A stretch of 64,000 nucleotides of DNA from Glycomyces terrestris (GCF_003933745.1 NZ_RSEB01000002.1:912661-976660), one strand, 5' to 3'. Shown: positions 44,539 through 54,059, counted from the stretch's first letter. Numbers and translations are program-made. Notes: a model not told the origin generated them from the letters alone.

Positions 44539-45489
44539 TTGATCCGCCTGCTCGAACCCGCTTGGCTGCTGGCGCTCGTCCCCGTCGCGATCCTCGCCGG
44601 GGTCTACGTCTGGGCCCAGTTCGCCCGCCAGCGGGTCGCCGTCAGGTTCGCCAACGCCTCGCTCCTGGCCAAACTCGTGCCGCGCGTCCCCGGCTGGCGC
44701 CGCCACCTGCCCGCGGGCCTGCTCGTCGTCAGCCTCGCCGTCCTCGTCGGCGGCATGACCCGCCCCGCGGTCGACGTCGAGGAGCCCCAGGAGCGGGCCA
44801 CGATCATCCTCGCCATCGACGTGTCCCTCTCGATGATGGCCACCGACGTCGACCCCACCCGCATCGACGCCGCCAAGACCGCCGCCGCCGACTTCGTCGC
44901 CGAGCTGCCCGAGCAGTACAACGTCGGCCTCGTCTCCTTCGCCGGCTACGCCTCGGTCGTCGTGCCCCCCACCAAGAACCGCGCCGAGGTCACCACCGCG
45001 ATCAACGGCCTCACCCTCGCCGAGGCCACCGCCACCGGCGACGCCGTCTTCGCGTCCCTCCAGGCCGTCCAGCAGGTCATGCCCGACGAGTCCGGGCAGC
45101 TCGCGCCCGCGCGCGTCCTCCTGCTCTCCGACGGCTACCGCACCGCCGGGCGCACCGTCGAGGAGGCCGGCGAGGCCGCCGCCGCGGCCGAGATCCCGGT
45201 GTCCACCGTCGCCTTCGGCACCGACGAGGGCGTCATCGAACTCGACGAGGAGCTCGTCTCCGTCCCCGTCGACCGCGAGGCCCTCGCCGGCCTCGCCGAG
45301 GCCACCGGCGGCGACTACTACGAGGCCGTCACCGCCGAGCAGCTGCGCGCCGTCTACGAGGACATGGGCTCCTCCCTGGGCTACCGCACCATCGCCGAGG
45401 ACGTCTCGCAGTGGTTCATCGGCACCGCGCTCGTCCTCCTGTTCGCCGCCGCCGGCCTCTCGCTCGCCTGGACCTCCCGCCTCACCTGA
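44539..45489 (+). CDS. VWA-domain membrane protein (BatA-like)
   Basis: 316 residues. An N-terminal transmembrane segment (WLLALVPVAILAGVYVWAQF) and a second (AGLLVVSLAVLVGGM) flank a short loop. The VWA domain (about 90-275) has the MIDAS motif AIDVSLSMMATD and TATGDAVFASL, LLLSDGYRTAG. A C-terminal helix (WFIGTALVLLFAAAGLSLAW) anchors it again. TTG 44539 is preceded by AAGGAG at 44528. It completes the moxR-DUF58-VWA operon, so the MoxR ATPase probably acts on a complex at the membrane. Confidence 0.92.
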   Translation: MIRLLEPAWLLALVPVAILAGVYVWAQFARQRVAVRFANASLLAKLVPRVPGWRRHLPAGLLVVSLAVLVGGMTRPAVDVEEPQERATIILAIDVSLSMMATDVDPTRIDAAKTAAADFVAELPEQYNVGLVSFAGYASVVVPPTKNRAEVTTAINGLTLAEATATGDAVFASLQAVQQVMPDESGQLAPARVLLLSDGYRTAGRTVEEAGEAAAAAEIPVSTVAFGTDEGVIELDEELVSVPVDREALAGLAEATGGDYYEAVTAEQLRAVYEDMGSSLGYRTIAEDVSQWFIGTALVLLFAAAGLSLAWTSRLT

Positions 45490-45530
45490 GTCCGGCACCA
45501 CACGGTGCGTGAAGGCCCCTTCGCCCCTGA

Positions 45531-46295
<765 letters not shown>

Positions 46296-46335
46296 GCCCG
46301 CGACAGTTTTCAAGCAGGAATAACGGAGGAACTCA

Positions 46336-47118
46336 ATGTCTGGAATCTTGGACGGCAAGCGGCTGCTCATCACCGGTGTCATCACCGAGCAGTCCCTCGG
46401 CTTCGGCGTGGCCAAGTACGCGCAGGAGCAGGGCGCCGACGTGGTCCTCACCGGTTTCGGGCGCCTCTCCCTGGTCGAGCGCATCGCGAAGAAGCTCCCC
46501 AAGCCCGCCCCGGTCGTCGAGCTCGACGCGACCGACCCCGAGCAGCTGGCCGGCCTCGCGGACAAGGTCCGCGAGCACGTGGACGGCATCGACGGCGTCC
46601 TGCACGCCATCGCCTTCGCCCCGCCCGGCGCGCTCGGCGGGAACTTCCTGAACACCACGTGGGAGGACGTCGCCAAGGCCGTCGAGGTCTCGACCTTCTC
46701 CTACAAGTCGCTGGCCGTCGCCGCGCTGCCGCTGATGGAGAACGGAGGCTCCATCGTCGGCCTCGACTTCGACGCCCAGCAGGCCTGGCCCGTCTACGAC
46801 TGGATGGGCGTGGCCAAGGCCGGCCTCGAGGCCGTCAACCGCTACCTCGCCCGCGACCTGGGCCCCAAGGGCATCCGCGTGAACCTCGTGTCCGCCGGTC
46901 CGCAGCGGACCATGGCCGCCAAGTCCATCCCCGGCTTCGAGGCGTTCGAGGAGGCCTGGACCAAGCGGGCTCCGCTCGGCTGGTCCCTGACCGACTCCGA
47001 ACCCGTCGCCAAGGCGTGCGCGGCGCTCCTGTCCGACCTGTTCCCGGCCACCAGCGGCGAGATCGTCCACGTCGACGGCGGCTTCCACGCCGTCGGAGTC
47101 GAGCGCACCGAGCAGTAG
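46336..47118 (+). CDS. inhA: Enoyl-ACP reductase, InhA type (NADH)
   Basis: 260 residues. The N-terminal GILDGKRLLITGVITEQSLG is the InhA/FabI pattern with a long nucleotide loop. The catalytic pair is Tyr154 and Lys161 in YDWMGVAKAGL, with VNLVSAGPQRTMAAKSIPGF as the substrate loop. It reduces enoyl-ACP, the last step of the elongation cycle. GGAGGA precedes the ATG, 40 bases after fabG. Called inhA from close similarity and context; fabI would also be a fair name. Confidence 0.93.
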   Translation: MSGILDGKRLLITGVITEQSLGFGVAKYAQEQGADVVLTGFGRLSLVERIAKKLPKPAPVVELDATDPEQLAGLADKVREHVDGIDGVLHAIAFAPPGALGGNFLNTTWEDVAKAVEVSTFSYKSLAVAALPLMENGGSIVGLDFDAQQAWPVYDWMGVAKAGLEAVNRYLARDLGPKGIRVNLVSAGPQRTMAAKSIPGFEAFEEAWTKRAPLGWSLTDSEPVAKACAALLSDLFPATSGEIVHVDGGFHAVGVERTEQ

Positions 47119-47128
47119 CGGAGGCGGC

Positions 47129-48181
47129 ATGACCACCGAGAACAACGGCTACGACGCCGTCCTGCTCGTCTCCTTCGGCGGCCCCGAGGGCCCCGGGGAC
47201 GTGCTGCCGTTCCTGCGCAACGTCACCCGCGGCCGCGGCATCCCCGAGGAGCGCCTCGCCGAGGTCGCCGAGCACTACTACCACTTCGGCGGCATCTCGC
47301 CGATCAACCAGTGGTGCCGCGAGGTCATCGAGGCCCTCCGCCAGGAGTTCCGCAAGAGCGGCATCGACCTGCCGATCTACTGGGGCAACCGGAACTGGCC
47401 GCCGATGCTGGTCGACGCCGTCACCCAGATGACCGGCGACGGCGTCAAGAAGGCCCTCGCGCTGTGCACCAGCGCGTACGGCTCGTACTCCTCGTGCCGC
47501 CAGTACGTCGAGGACATCAACGCCGCCCGCGCCGCCGTCGGCGAGACCGCGCCGCAGATCGACAAGATCCGCCACTTCTTCGACCACCCGGGCTTCGTCG
47601 GCGGGTTCGCCCGCCGGCTCCGGGACTCCCTCGACCAGATCGAGGACCGGTCGCACACCCGCGTCGTCTTCACCGCGCACTCCATCCCCGACGTCATGGA
47701 GGAGTGCTCGGGCCCCGAGGGCGCCCGCTACTCCGACCAGGTCGCCGAGGCCGCCGCGCTCGTCGCCGAGCGCGCCGGCTGGACCGGGCCCTTCGACGTC
47801 GTCTGGCAGTCCCGCTCGGGCCCGCCCTCGATGCCGTGGCTCGAACCCGACGTGAACGACCACCTCAAGACGCTCGCCGCCGAAGGCGTCGACACCGTCG
47901 TGGTCAGCCCCGTCGGCTTCCTCTCCGACCACATCGAGGTGCTGTGGGACCTCGACAACGAGGCCAAGGACACCGCGGCCGAGCTCGGCCTGCGCTACCT
48001 GCGGGCCGGGACGCCGACCGTCGACGCCGACCTCGTGGGCATGTTCCGCGACCTCGTCGCCGAGCGCGTCCAGGGCGCGCCGCTGCGCCGCCTCGGCAAG
48101 CTCCCGGTCTGGGACCCGACCGTCGAGGGCTGCTGCCCGGCGCGCCGGCCCCCGGCCCCCGAGAAGCACCGCAACCGCTGA
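47129..48181 (+). CDS. cpfC: Coproporphyrin ferrochelatase
   Basis: 350 residues. It inserts iron into coproporphyrin III in the actinobacterial heme route. The N-terminal LLVSFGGPEGPGDVLPFL, YYHFGGISPINQ and metal-ligand His184 in FTAHSIPDVM match the family, with VSPVGFLSDHIEVLWDLD near 270. Some actinobacterial homologues hold a [2Fe-2S] cluster. Here Cys123 (YSSCRQY) and a C-terminal CysCys (335-336, EGCCPARR) are present, but the full four-Cys set is not obvious. GGAGG sits five bases before the ATG. Confidence 0.94.
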   Translation: MTTENNGYDAVLLVSFGGPEGPGDVLPFLRNVTRGRGIPEERLAEVAEHYYHFGGISPINQWCREVIEALRQEFRKSGIDLPIYWGNRNWPPMLVDAVTQMTGDGVKKALALCTSAYGSYSSCRQYVEDINAARAAVGETAPQIDKIRHFFDHPGFVGGFARRLRDSLDQIEDRSHTRVVFTAHSIPDVMEECSGPEGARYSDQVAEAAALVAERAGWTGPFDVVWQSRSGPPSMPWLEPDVNDHLKTLAAEGVDTVVVSPVGFLSDHIEVLWDLDNEAKDTAAELGLRYLRAGTPTVDADLVGMFRDLVAERVQGAPLRRLGKLPVWDPTVEGCCPARRPPAPEKHRNR

Positions 48182-48288
48182 ACCCGACCGGGCCCGCGCC
48201 CGGCGTCGCCTGCACCGCAAGCAGGCCGCGCCGTCCGCGGGCCCGACCGGTTTCCCCGCAGGTCCCGCCCGCATGACATGCTTAGCGG

Positions 48289-48753
48289 GTGGACGACGTT
48301 TTCATCTGGATCATCGTCGCCGTGATCCTCGGCGCGGTCGAACTCTTCACCGGCACCCTGGTCCTCGCCATGGTCGCCGTCGGAGCCGTGCTCGCCGGCG
48401 TCGGAGCCGCGCTCGGCGCACCCCTCTGGCTCCAGGCCGTGCTCTTCGGCGCCGGCTCCGTCGCCTCGATCTTCGGCCTGCGCCCCTTCCTCAAGCAGGC
48501 CCTCGAATCCGACAGCGGCGCCGACAAGACCCACCGCCCCTTCGGCACCCGCGCCATCGAGGGCGCCGAGGCCCGCGTCATCGAGAAGGTCGACGTCCGC
48601 GGCGGCCTCGTCGAGATCGCCGGCGACAACTGGACCGCCTTCCCGCTCGAGCCCGACCAGCTCCTCGAACCCGGCGACACCGTCACCGTCGTCGAGATCA
48701 AGGGCGCGACGGTCATCGTGTGGAAGCAGTCGTTAAGTACCCTCTGCCCATAG
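48289..48753 (+). CDS. NfeD-like membrane protein
   Basis: 154 residues. Two hydrophobic segments (IWIIVAVILGAVELFTGTLVLAM and LWLQAVLFGAGSVASIF) precede an OB-fold tail (GTRAIEGAEARVIEKVDV, then GDTVTVVEIKGATVIVW). NfeD proteins pair with SPFH/stomatin proteins encoded next door, as here, and the pair organises membrane domains. A CATGCT hexamer six bases before GTG 48289 suggests a leaderless mRNA. Confidence 0.9.
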   Translation: MDDVFIWIIVAVILGAVELFTGTLVLAMVAVGAVLAGVGAALGAPLWLQAVLFGAGSVASIFGLRPFLKQALESDSGADKTHRPFGTRAIEGAEARVIEKVDVRGGLVEIAGDNWTAFPLEPDQLLEPGDTVTVVEIKGATVIVWKQSLSTLCP

Positions 48754-48790
48754 CCCGCCGATCCGCCAGACCACTGGAGGCTGAGAAACC

Positions 48791-49825
48791 ATGGAACCCG
48801 TCGGCATACTCCTGCTGATCGTCGCCGTCTTCTTGATCATCGTGCTCTTCCGCTCGATCAAGATCGTGCCGCAGCAGTGGAACTACATCATCGAGCGCCT
48901 CGGCCGCTACCGCCGCACCCTCGAACCCGGGCCGCGCCTCCTGGTGCCCTTCGTGGACTCCGTCCGCGCCAAAGTGGACCTCCGCGAGCGCGTCGTCAAC
49001 TTCCCGCCCCAGCCGGTGATCACCGCCGACAACCTCGGCGTCCAGATCGACACCGTGCTCTACTACATCATCACGCAGCCCACCGCGGCCGTGTACAACA
49101 TCGACGACTACCTCGCCGGCGTCGAGCAGCTCACCACCACCACGCTGCGCAACGTCGTCGGCTCCATGGACCTGGAGAAGACGCTCACCAGCCGCGAGGA
49201 GATCAACGCCCGCCTCGCCGCCGAGCTCGACAAGGCCACCGACAAGTGGGGCCTCAAGGTCACCCGCGTCGAGCTGCGCTCCATCGAGCCGCCGCTGAGC
49301 ATCCGCGACGCCATGGAGAAGCAGATGCGCGCCGAGCGCGACCGCCGCGCCGCCATCCTGAACGCCGAGGGCACCAAGCGCTCCTCGATCCTCATGGCCG
49401 AGGGCGAGCAGCAGTCCGCCGTCCTGCGTGCCAAGGGCGAGCGCGACGCCGCCGTGCTCCGCGCCGACGGTGAGGCCAAGGCCATCCAGACGGTCTTCGC
49501 GGCCATCCACAACGCCAAGCCCACCGACCGCCTCCTGACCTACCAGTACCTCCAGACGCTGCCCACGATCGCCCAGGGCACCGCCAACAAGGTCTGGGTC
49601 GTCCCCGCCGAGCTCACCAAGGCCCTCGGCGGCATCGGGAACGCCTTCGGCGGCGGCGACGCGTCCGGCCCGCGCGAGGAGGAAGAGGTCGAGGTCGACA
49701 CGAGCGCCCTCGAACTCGACGACTCCGCGCTCAAGGCCCTCGAGGAGGCCCAGCAGGCCGCCCGCGAGGTCCAGGACATCGGCGAGGGCAAGGAGCCGGG
49801 CCAGCTGCCGCCCGCCCCGGCCTAG
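48791..49825 (+). CDS. SPFH/stomatin-like membrane protein
   Basis: 344 residues. An N-terminal membrane segment (MEPVGILLLIVAVFLIIVLF) anchors the SPFH (Band 7) domain: IKIVPQQWNYIIERLGRY, LREQVV-like DLRERVVNFPPQPVIT, VDTVLYYIITQP and a long coiled-coil helix (MEKQMRAERDRRAAILNAEG and on to about 245). An acidic tail (REEEEVEVDTSALELDD) ends it. Partner of the NfeD-like protein 38 bases upstream. It probably scaffolds membrane microdomains. AGGCTGAG precedes the ATG. Confidence 0.92.
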   Translation: MEPVGILLLIVAVFLIIVLFRSIKIVPQQWNYIIERLGRYRRTLEPGPRLLVPFVDSVRAKVDLRERVVNFPPQPVITADNLGVQIDTVLYYIITQPTAAVYNIDDYLAGVEQLTTTTLRNVVGSMDLEKTLTSREEINARLAAELDKATDKWGLKVTRVELRSIEPPLSIRDAMEKQMRAERDRRAAILNAEGTKRSSILMAEGEQQSAVLRAKGERDAAVLRADGEAKAIQTVFAAIHNAKPTDRLLTYQYLQTLPTIAQGTANKVWVVPAELTKALGGIGNAFGGGDASGPREEEEVEVDTSALELDDSALKALEEAQQAAREVQDIGEGKEPGQLPPAPA

Positions 49826-49838
49826 CCCGCACCACGTG

Positions 49839-49874
49839 ACGCCCCCGGACGGCCCGACGGCCGCCCGGGGGCGT
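49839..49874 (+). terminator. Terminator after the NfeD-SPFH operon
   Basis: ACGCCCCCGG (49839-49848) pairs with CCGGGGGCGT (49865-49874), perfect over 10 bp, and the loop itself holds a CGGCC/GGCCG stem. TTT follows. It lies 14 bases after the SPFH gene's stop. Confidence 0.75.
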
Positions 49875-49902
49875 TTCCCGTGCCGTAGGGGAGAATCACC
49901 GG

Positions 49903-50715
49903 GTGCCCGACCACGTAATCGAGATCGACGACCCCGCCGACGACCGCCTGGGCGACTACCGGGCGCTCACGGACCTGGCGCTGCGCACCCGCTTCGAGCA
50001 GCCCCACGGCCTGTTCATCGCCGAAGGCCACCAGGTCATCGGCCGCGCCCTGCGCGCCGGCTACCGGATGCGCTCGATGCTCATCGACGCCAAGCGCGCC
50101 GACCAGCTCGCGCACCTCGCCGGGGACGCGCCCTGCTACACCGCCGGGCCCGACGTCCTCGAATCGGTCACCGGGTTCCACGTCCACCGCGGCGCCCTCG
50201 CCTCCTTCCACCGCAAGCCGCTCCCGGCCCCGGCGGACCTCCTGGCGACGGTGCGGCGCCTCGTCGTCCTCGAAGGCCTGAACAACCACACCAACATCGG
50301 CGCCGTGTTCCGCGTCGCCGCGGGTCTCGGCTTCGACGGGGTCCTGCTCGCCCCCGACTGCGCCGACCCGCTGTACCGGCGCAGCGTGCGCGTCTCGATG
50401 GGGGAGGTGTTCGCGGTGCCGTACGCCTACCTCGAACCGTGGCCCGCGGGCCTGGCGCAGGTGCGCGAGGCGGGCTTCACCCTGCACGGCCTGAGCCCCT
50501 CGCGCGGCGCGATCGACATCGGCGAGGTCACCGCCGCCGAGCGCGAGCGCCCCGCGCTCCTGTTCGGCGCCGAGGGCCCGGGGCTGACCGCGGCCGCGCT
50601 CGACGCCTGCGACCGCACCGTCGTGATCCCGATGCACGCGGGCGTCGACTCGCTCAACGTCGCGGCCGCGACGGCCGTGGCCTGCTGGGAGCTGTCGCAG
50701 CCGACGCCGCGCTAG
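49903..50715 (+). CDS. RNA methyltransferase, SpoU/TrmH family
   Basis: 270 residues. The N-terminal substrate-binding part (FIAEGHQVIGRALRAGYRMRSML) is followed by the SPOUT knot domain with LEGLNNHTNIGAVFRVAAGLG, FGAEGPGL and IPMHAGVDSLNVAAATAVACWE, which hold the SAM knot. The family 2'-O-methylates rRNA or tRNA; the target is unknown. GTG 49903 is used; GGGAG lies ten bases upstream. The gene is monocistronic, convergent with a TetR gene. Confidence 0.92.
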   Translation: MPDHVIEIDDPADDRLGDYRALTDLALRTRFEQPHGLFIAEGHQVIGRALRAGYRMRSMLIDAKRADQLAHLAGDAPCYTAGPDVLESVTGFHVHRGALASFHRKPLPAPADLLATVRRLVVLEGLNNHTNIGAVFRVAAGLGFDGVLLAPDCADPLYRRSVRVSMGEVFAVPYAYLEPWPAGLAQVREAGFTLHGLSPSRGAIDIGEVTAAERERPALLFGAEGPGLTAAALDACDRTVVIPMHAGVDSLNVAAATAVACWELSQPTPR

Positions 50716-50722
50716 CCCCGCT

Positions 50723-51316
50723 TCAGACGCCCTTCGTCAGCGCGTCCGCCACCGAGTCCGCCACCGTCGCCGACAGCGCCTCGACCTGCTCGCGGTCCCC
50801 GATGAGGATGAGCAGCCAGAAGAACACCGGCCCGATGAGGAGCGCGTGCACCTTGCGGATGTCCGGGCGCGCCGCGAGCTCGCCGCGGGCCAGGGCCCGG
50901 TCGACGACCTCGCCGAGCACGTACTGCTCGCGTCCGATGAACGACCCGGCGAACCGGGCGCCGAGCTCCTTGTCGGCGTGGATGTCGGCGAGCAGCCCGT
51001 GCAGCACGTCGGGCGGCGCGGACCCGAGCTGGGCCGCGATGGTGCGGCAGACGGCCGCGAGGTCGCCGCGCAGCGAGCCCGAGTCCGGCGGCGGCTGCTC
51101 CTTCATGTCGTGCACGGTGGCCGCGAAGATCATCTCCTGCTTCGTGGAGAACCGCCGGTAGATCGCGGCCTTGCCGATCCCGGCCCGCGAGGCGACCCCG
51201 TCCATCGTGAGTTTCGCGTAGCCGCGCTCGGACAGCAGCTCACGCGTGGCGCGCACGATGGCGCCGTCGATCTGCGCGTCGCGAGGGCGACCCACGTTCT
51301 GCTTCGGTTCGGCCAT
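50723..51316 (-). CDS. TetR-family regulator
   Basis: 197 residues. HTH: ELLSERGYAKLTMDGVASRAGIGKAAIYRRFSTKQEMIFA. The C-terminal ligand domain resembles the TetR_C_11-type seen next to DUF6463 genes. It is divergent from the DUF6463 gene across 62 bases that contain a perfect dyad, so it probably represses that gene and itself. Ligand unknown. Confidence 0.92.
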   Translation of the reverse strand: MAEPKQNVGRPRDAQIDGAIVRATRELLSERGYAKLTMDGVASRAGIGKAAIYRRFSTKQEMIFAATVHDMKEQPPPDSGSLRGDLAAVCRTIAAQLGSAPPDVLHGLLADIHADKELGARFAGSFIGREQYVLGEVVDRALARGELAARPDIRKVHALLIGPVFFWLLILIGDREQVEALSATVADSVADALTKGV

Positions 51317-51345
51317 GTCCCTAGGATAGAGAACCGACAGTATTG

Positions 51346-51360
51346 GAACTATCAGTTCCG
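51346..51360. promoter_or_regulatory. Candidate TetR operator
   Basis: GGAACT-ATC-AGTTCC is a perfect 6-bp dyad centred in the 62-base gap between the TetR gene and the DUF6463 gene. It lies 19 bases before the latter's ATG, where a bound repressor would block its promoter. Confidence 0.65.
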
Positions 51361-51378
51361 TAAAGATCGGAGGATCGC

Positions 51379-51798
51379 ATGATCAAGTGGGCCGGTTGGA
51401 CCTTGACCCTGCTGGGCGCCGGGCACCTCGTCCTCGGCTTCGCGCTCGTCGCGCCGGCGCACGCCGCCGCGTGGGCCGGCGGCGACCTGTGGCTGCCCGG
51501 AGGCACCATCACCGACATGCCGGCGGCCGCGGGCGGCTTCTGGCTGACCATCGGCAGCTTCGGCGTCCCGCTCCTGCTCCTGGGCCTGACCGTGCTGTGG
51601 CTCGACCGCCGCGGCGTCACCCCGCCGATGTTCGTCGCCTGGGGGATCGGCGCCTGGTCCGTCGTCGCGGGCCTGATCTTCGAGCCCGCGCCGTGGATCG
51701 TCGTCACCCTCGGCGCGGTCCTCCTCGGCGCCGGCGTGCGCCGGGCCTACAGCGCGACGGTGGTGAACTCCGACTCGCAGGGCGGGCCCCACGTGTAG
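51379..51798 (+). CDS. DUF6463-like small integral membrane protein
   Basis: 139 residues, four hydrophobic segments (WTLTLLGAGHLVLGFALVAPA, GGFWLTIGSFGVPLLLLGLTV, MFVAWGIGAWSVVAGLIF and WIVVTLGAVLLGAGVRRAY). This matches the family paired with TetR regulators in actinobacteria. CGGAGG precedes the ATG. The last 52 bases overlap the end of the convergent C45 gene. Function is unknown; TetR control suggests an inducible membrane stress or efflux-related role (inference). Confidence 0.85.
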   Translation: MIKWAGWTLTLLGAGHLVLGFALVAPAHAAAWAGGDLWLPGGTITDMPAAAGGFWLTIGSFGVPLLLLGLTVLWLDRRGVTPPMFVAWGIGAWSVVAGLIFEPAPWIVVTLGAVLLGAGVRRAYSATVVNSDSQGGPHV

Positions 51799-52853
51799 GA
51801 GAACCGGAGCGCGTCGAGCTCCAGGTGGGCCGCGAACGCCGTGTGCGTGCGCAGCTCCTCCGGATCGGTCTCGACCGGGTGGCGGCACAGCCCCAGCGGA
51901 CCGCCCTCGTGGTCCCGCATCGCGGCGTGCAGCTGCTCGGTCGACACCGGCGACTCCTTGCCGAGCAGGTGCTCCATCCGCTCGCAGCGGTGGTAGGTCG
52001 ACACGCGGCCCGTCTCGAGCCAGCTCTGGTAGACCCCGAGCGCCTCAGGATCGCGGAAGTGGTTGGCGTGCACCAGGGGAGCGGTGCCGTCCTGGTAGAT
52101 CACCCGCGACCCCAGCGGCGAGGTCTCCACGGTCGCGACCCCCGAGGCCGCGCTCCCCACGAAGAAGTTCGCCGAGCACGCGGGCCGCGGCGCGGTGGCG
52201 TGGCCGACGGCCTCCGCGAGCGTCGTCGACTGGAGGATCCGCCAGGTGCGCAGATGGAACGGCACGGAGTCGATCTTCCAGTCGTCCGCGCTCGCCCCGA
52301 GTCCGTTGACGCACAGCCCGATCCCGGCCGAGTTGATCCCGATCTTGGCCCCTGCGACGCCCGCCTCAGTGAATCCCACCACGGTCGTCTCGCCCTGCTT
52401 CCACTGGAGCAGCGCGCCCTCGACCCCGGTGAACCAGTCCCAGTTCTGCCCCAGGTGCGTCCCGCCAGCGGCGAACACCCCGTCGGCCCCGCCGAACGAC
52501 GTGCACTCCGACCGGATGCCGTCCGCGGTCGGCCGCCCGAACTCGCTCCAGGCGCTGTAGAGCAGCTCGTACCTGGCGTTCAGCAGCGCGATGTCGAGCA
52601 GGTTCTGCCCCGAGCCTTCGGCGATGCCGTCCATGATCGCCCGGTACAGCGAGTCCTCCCTGGTGAACACCCCGAGGTACCGCCGCGACCGCTCTGCGAG
52701 CTCCGCCTCCTTGATCCCCGACGTGAGCATCCGCGACCGGTACACGGCCACGTTGGAGGCGATCTGCTCCCGCAGCTGCTCGCCGTGCTGCACGCCTTGC
52801 CGGTAGGGACTTCCCTGGAGGTGGATGAGGGGCAGTTCAGTCATGCGAGCCAT
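51747..52853 (-). CDS. Peptidase C45-like acyltransferase (isopenicillin N acyltransferase family)
   Basis: About 368 residues of the Ntn-hydrolase fold. The N-terminal segment LPLIHLQGSPYRQGVQHGEQ is characteristic. The probable nucleophile is Cys117 in RSECTSFGG, where family members self-cleave to expose Cys, followed by HLGQNWDWF and GINSAGIGLCVNG. The family includes acyl-CoA:6-APA acyltransferase and linear amide hydrolases. Two starts are possible, ATG 52853 and ATG 52844, neither with a clear ribosome site. The neighbour upstream is an APH-like kinase, a pairing that suggests a shared substrate. Confidence 0.85.
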   Translation of the reverse strand: MARMTELPLIHLQGSPYRQGVQHGEQLREQIASNVAVYRSRMLTSGIKEAELAERSRRYLGVFTREDSLYRAIMDGIAEGSGQNLLDIALLNARYELLYSAWSEFGRPTADGIRSECTSFGGADGVFAAGGTHLGQNWDWFTGVEGALLQWKQGETTVVGFTEAGVAGAKIGINSAGIGLCVNGLGASADDWKIDSVPFHLRTWRILQSTTLAEAVGHATAPRPACSANFFVGSAASGVATVETSPLGSRVIYQDGTAPLVHANHFRDPEALGVYQSWLETGRVSTYHRCERMEHLLGKESPVSTEQLHAAMRDHEGGPLGLCRHPVETDPEELRTHTAFAAHLELDALRFSYTWGPPCESEFTTVAL

Positions 52854-52888
52854 TGTGACAGAAGCGATACCGCCCCGCCACCGTGAAT

Positions 52889-53902
52889 TCAGCGGCCCAT
52901 GAGCGACTGCTCGACCTGCGAGTAGTGGATCGTCCACCACTTGACCAGGCCGGTCTGCCCCGGCAGCAGGTGGTCGCAGGCCGAGTTGTGGCGCACGTAG
53001 TGCCACTCGATGACCCAGTTGTCGGTCAGCCGGTCCCACCACAGCTGGTGCGTCGCGAGCCCGATCTCCGGCTCCCCGACGTCGAACACGCTCCGGTACC
53101 CGCCGGCGAACGCCCGGATCCGGTCGCAGTCCAGGCCCCGCTCGTCGCCGTACGTGAAGTAGAACACCGCCGCCCGCGCCATCTCCCGCGCGTACGAGGA
53201 CACGACCAGCCGGTCCCAGTCCAGGATCGCCGAGATCCGGTCGTCGGGCCCGTGCAGCACGTTGTGCGGGTGCAGGTCCCCGTGCGTGTAGCCGGTGTAC
53301 TGCGGCGCCAGGTCCGGCGGCCGCCGGTCCCCGAGCCGCACCAGCAGGCCCCGCTTCAACCGCAGCGTCTGCTCCGCGGTGGCCTCGAACCCGGTCTTGT
53401 CCCCGCGCCCGGCCGCCACCAGCTCCAGCAGCCGGTCGACCTTCTGCAACGCGGCCTCGGTCGTCGGCGGATTCTCCAGCTTCGGCGCCCGGTCGGCCGG
53501 GATCGACGAGTGCAGCGTGCGGTGCAGCCGCCCGATCACCGACCCTAGGTCCCGGCACGCGTCCCGCGACATCGACAGCCCCGACCGGTGCCGCCCGCCG
53601 ACCCACGGGAAGACGCCGAACTCCTCGCCTTCCAGGAAGATCGTCGACCGCCCGTCCCGGCTGAACACCGGCAGCACCACCGGCACCCCGGACGCGCCGA
53701 GCGTCTGGAGGACGTGGAACTGGAACTGGAGCTCGGGTCCGGTCACGTCCCGGAACAGCTTGAGCAGGTACGAACCGCTCGACGTGTCCACCCGCCAGGA
53801 CCGGTTCATCAACCCGGTCTGCACCCGCTGCATCTGGTAGATCTGGCCCAGATCCCAATGCGCCAGCGCCGCGTCGGGGAGTCGAGGCGCGGTCACGGTC
53901 AT
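52889..53902 (-). CDS. Aminoglycoside phosphotransferase/choline-kinase-like protein
   Basis: 337 residues. The kinase-like fold has the nucleotide region RSWRVDTSSGSYLLKLFR with its Lys, the catalytic loop YTHGDLHPHNVLHG with Asp209 and the metal Asp in AILDWDRLV. Relatives phosphorylate antibiotics, homoserine, choline or spore components, so a specific substrate cannot be named. It lies 35 bases upstream of the C45-like gene on the same strand, forming a likely two-gene unit. Confidence 0.87.
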   Translation of the reverse strand: MTVTAPRLPDAALAHWDLGQIYQMQRVQTGLMNRSWRVDTSSGSYLLKLFRDVTGPELQFQFHVLQTLGASGVPVVLPVFSRDGRSTIFLEGEEFGVFPWVGGRHRSGLSMSRDACRDLGSVIGRLHRTLHSSIPADRAPKLENPPTTEAALQKVDRLLELVAAGRGDKTGFEATAEQTLRLKRGLLVRLGDRRPPDLAPQYTGYTHGDLHPHNVLHGPDDRISAILDWDRLVVSSYAREMARAAVFYFTYGDERGLDCDRIRAFAGGYRSVFDVGEPEIGLATHQLWWDRLTDNWVIEWHYVRHNSACDHLLPGQTGLVKWWTIHYSQVEQSLMGR

Positions 53903-54041
53903 GCCCCCAAGCGTAGCCGCCGCCCGCCCCCCGCCCCGACCGCGAACCCCCCTTGCGCAACCCTCAGATCAGTCGTGTAAAGTTTCGTCTCGTGCCGGGG
54001 CAAGCCAAAAGGCCCAACTGGCAGCCAAAACAAACTCCATA

Positions 54042-54047
54042 TACACT
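54042..54047 (+). promoter_or_regulatory. Promoter region of tRNA-Leu
   Basis: TACACT (54042-54047) lies 12 bases before the mature tRNA and is a good -10, with only a weak -35 (TGGCAG, 54019-54024, 17-base spacer). A further possible promoter is TTGCGC/TAAAGT (53953-53983, 19-base spacer). The spacing suits a short 5' leader removed by RNase P. Confidence 0.45.
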
Positions 54048-54059
54048 CTCTCTGTGCAC

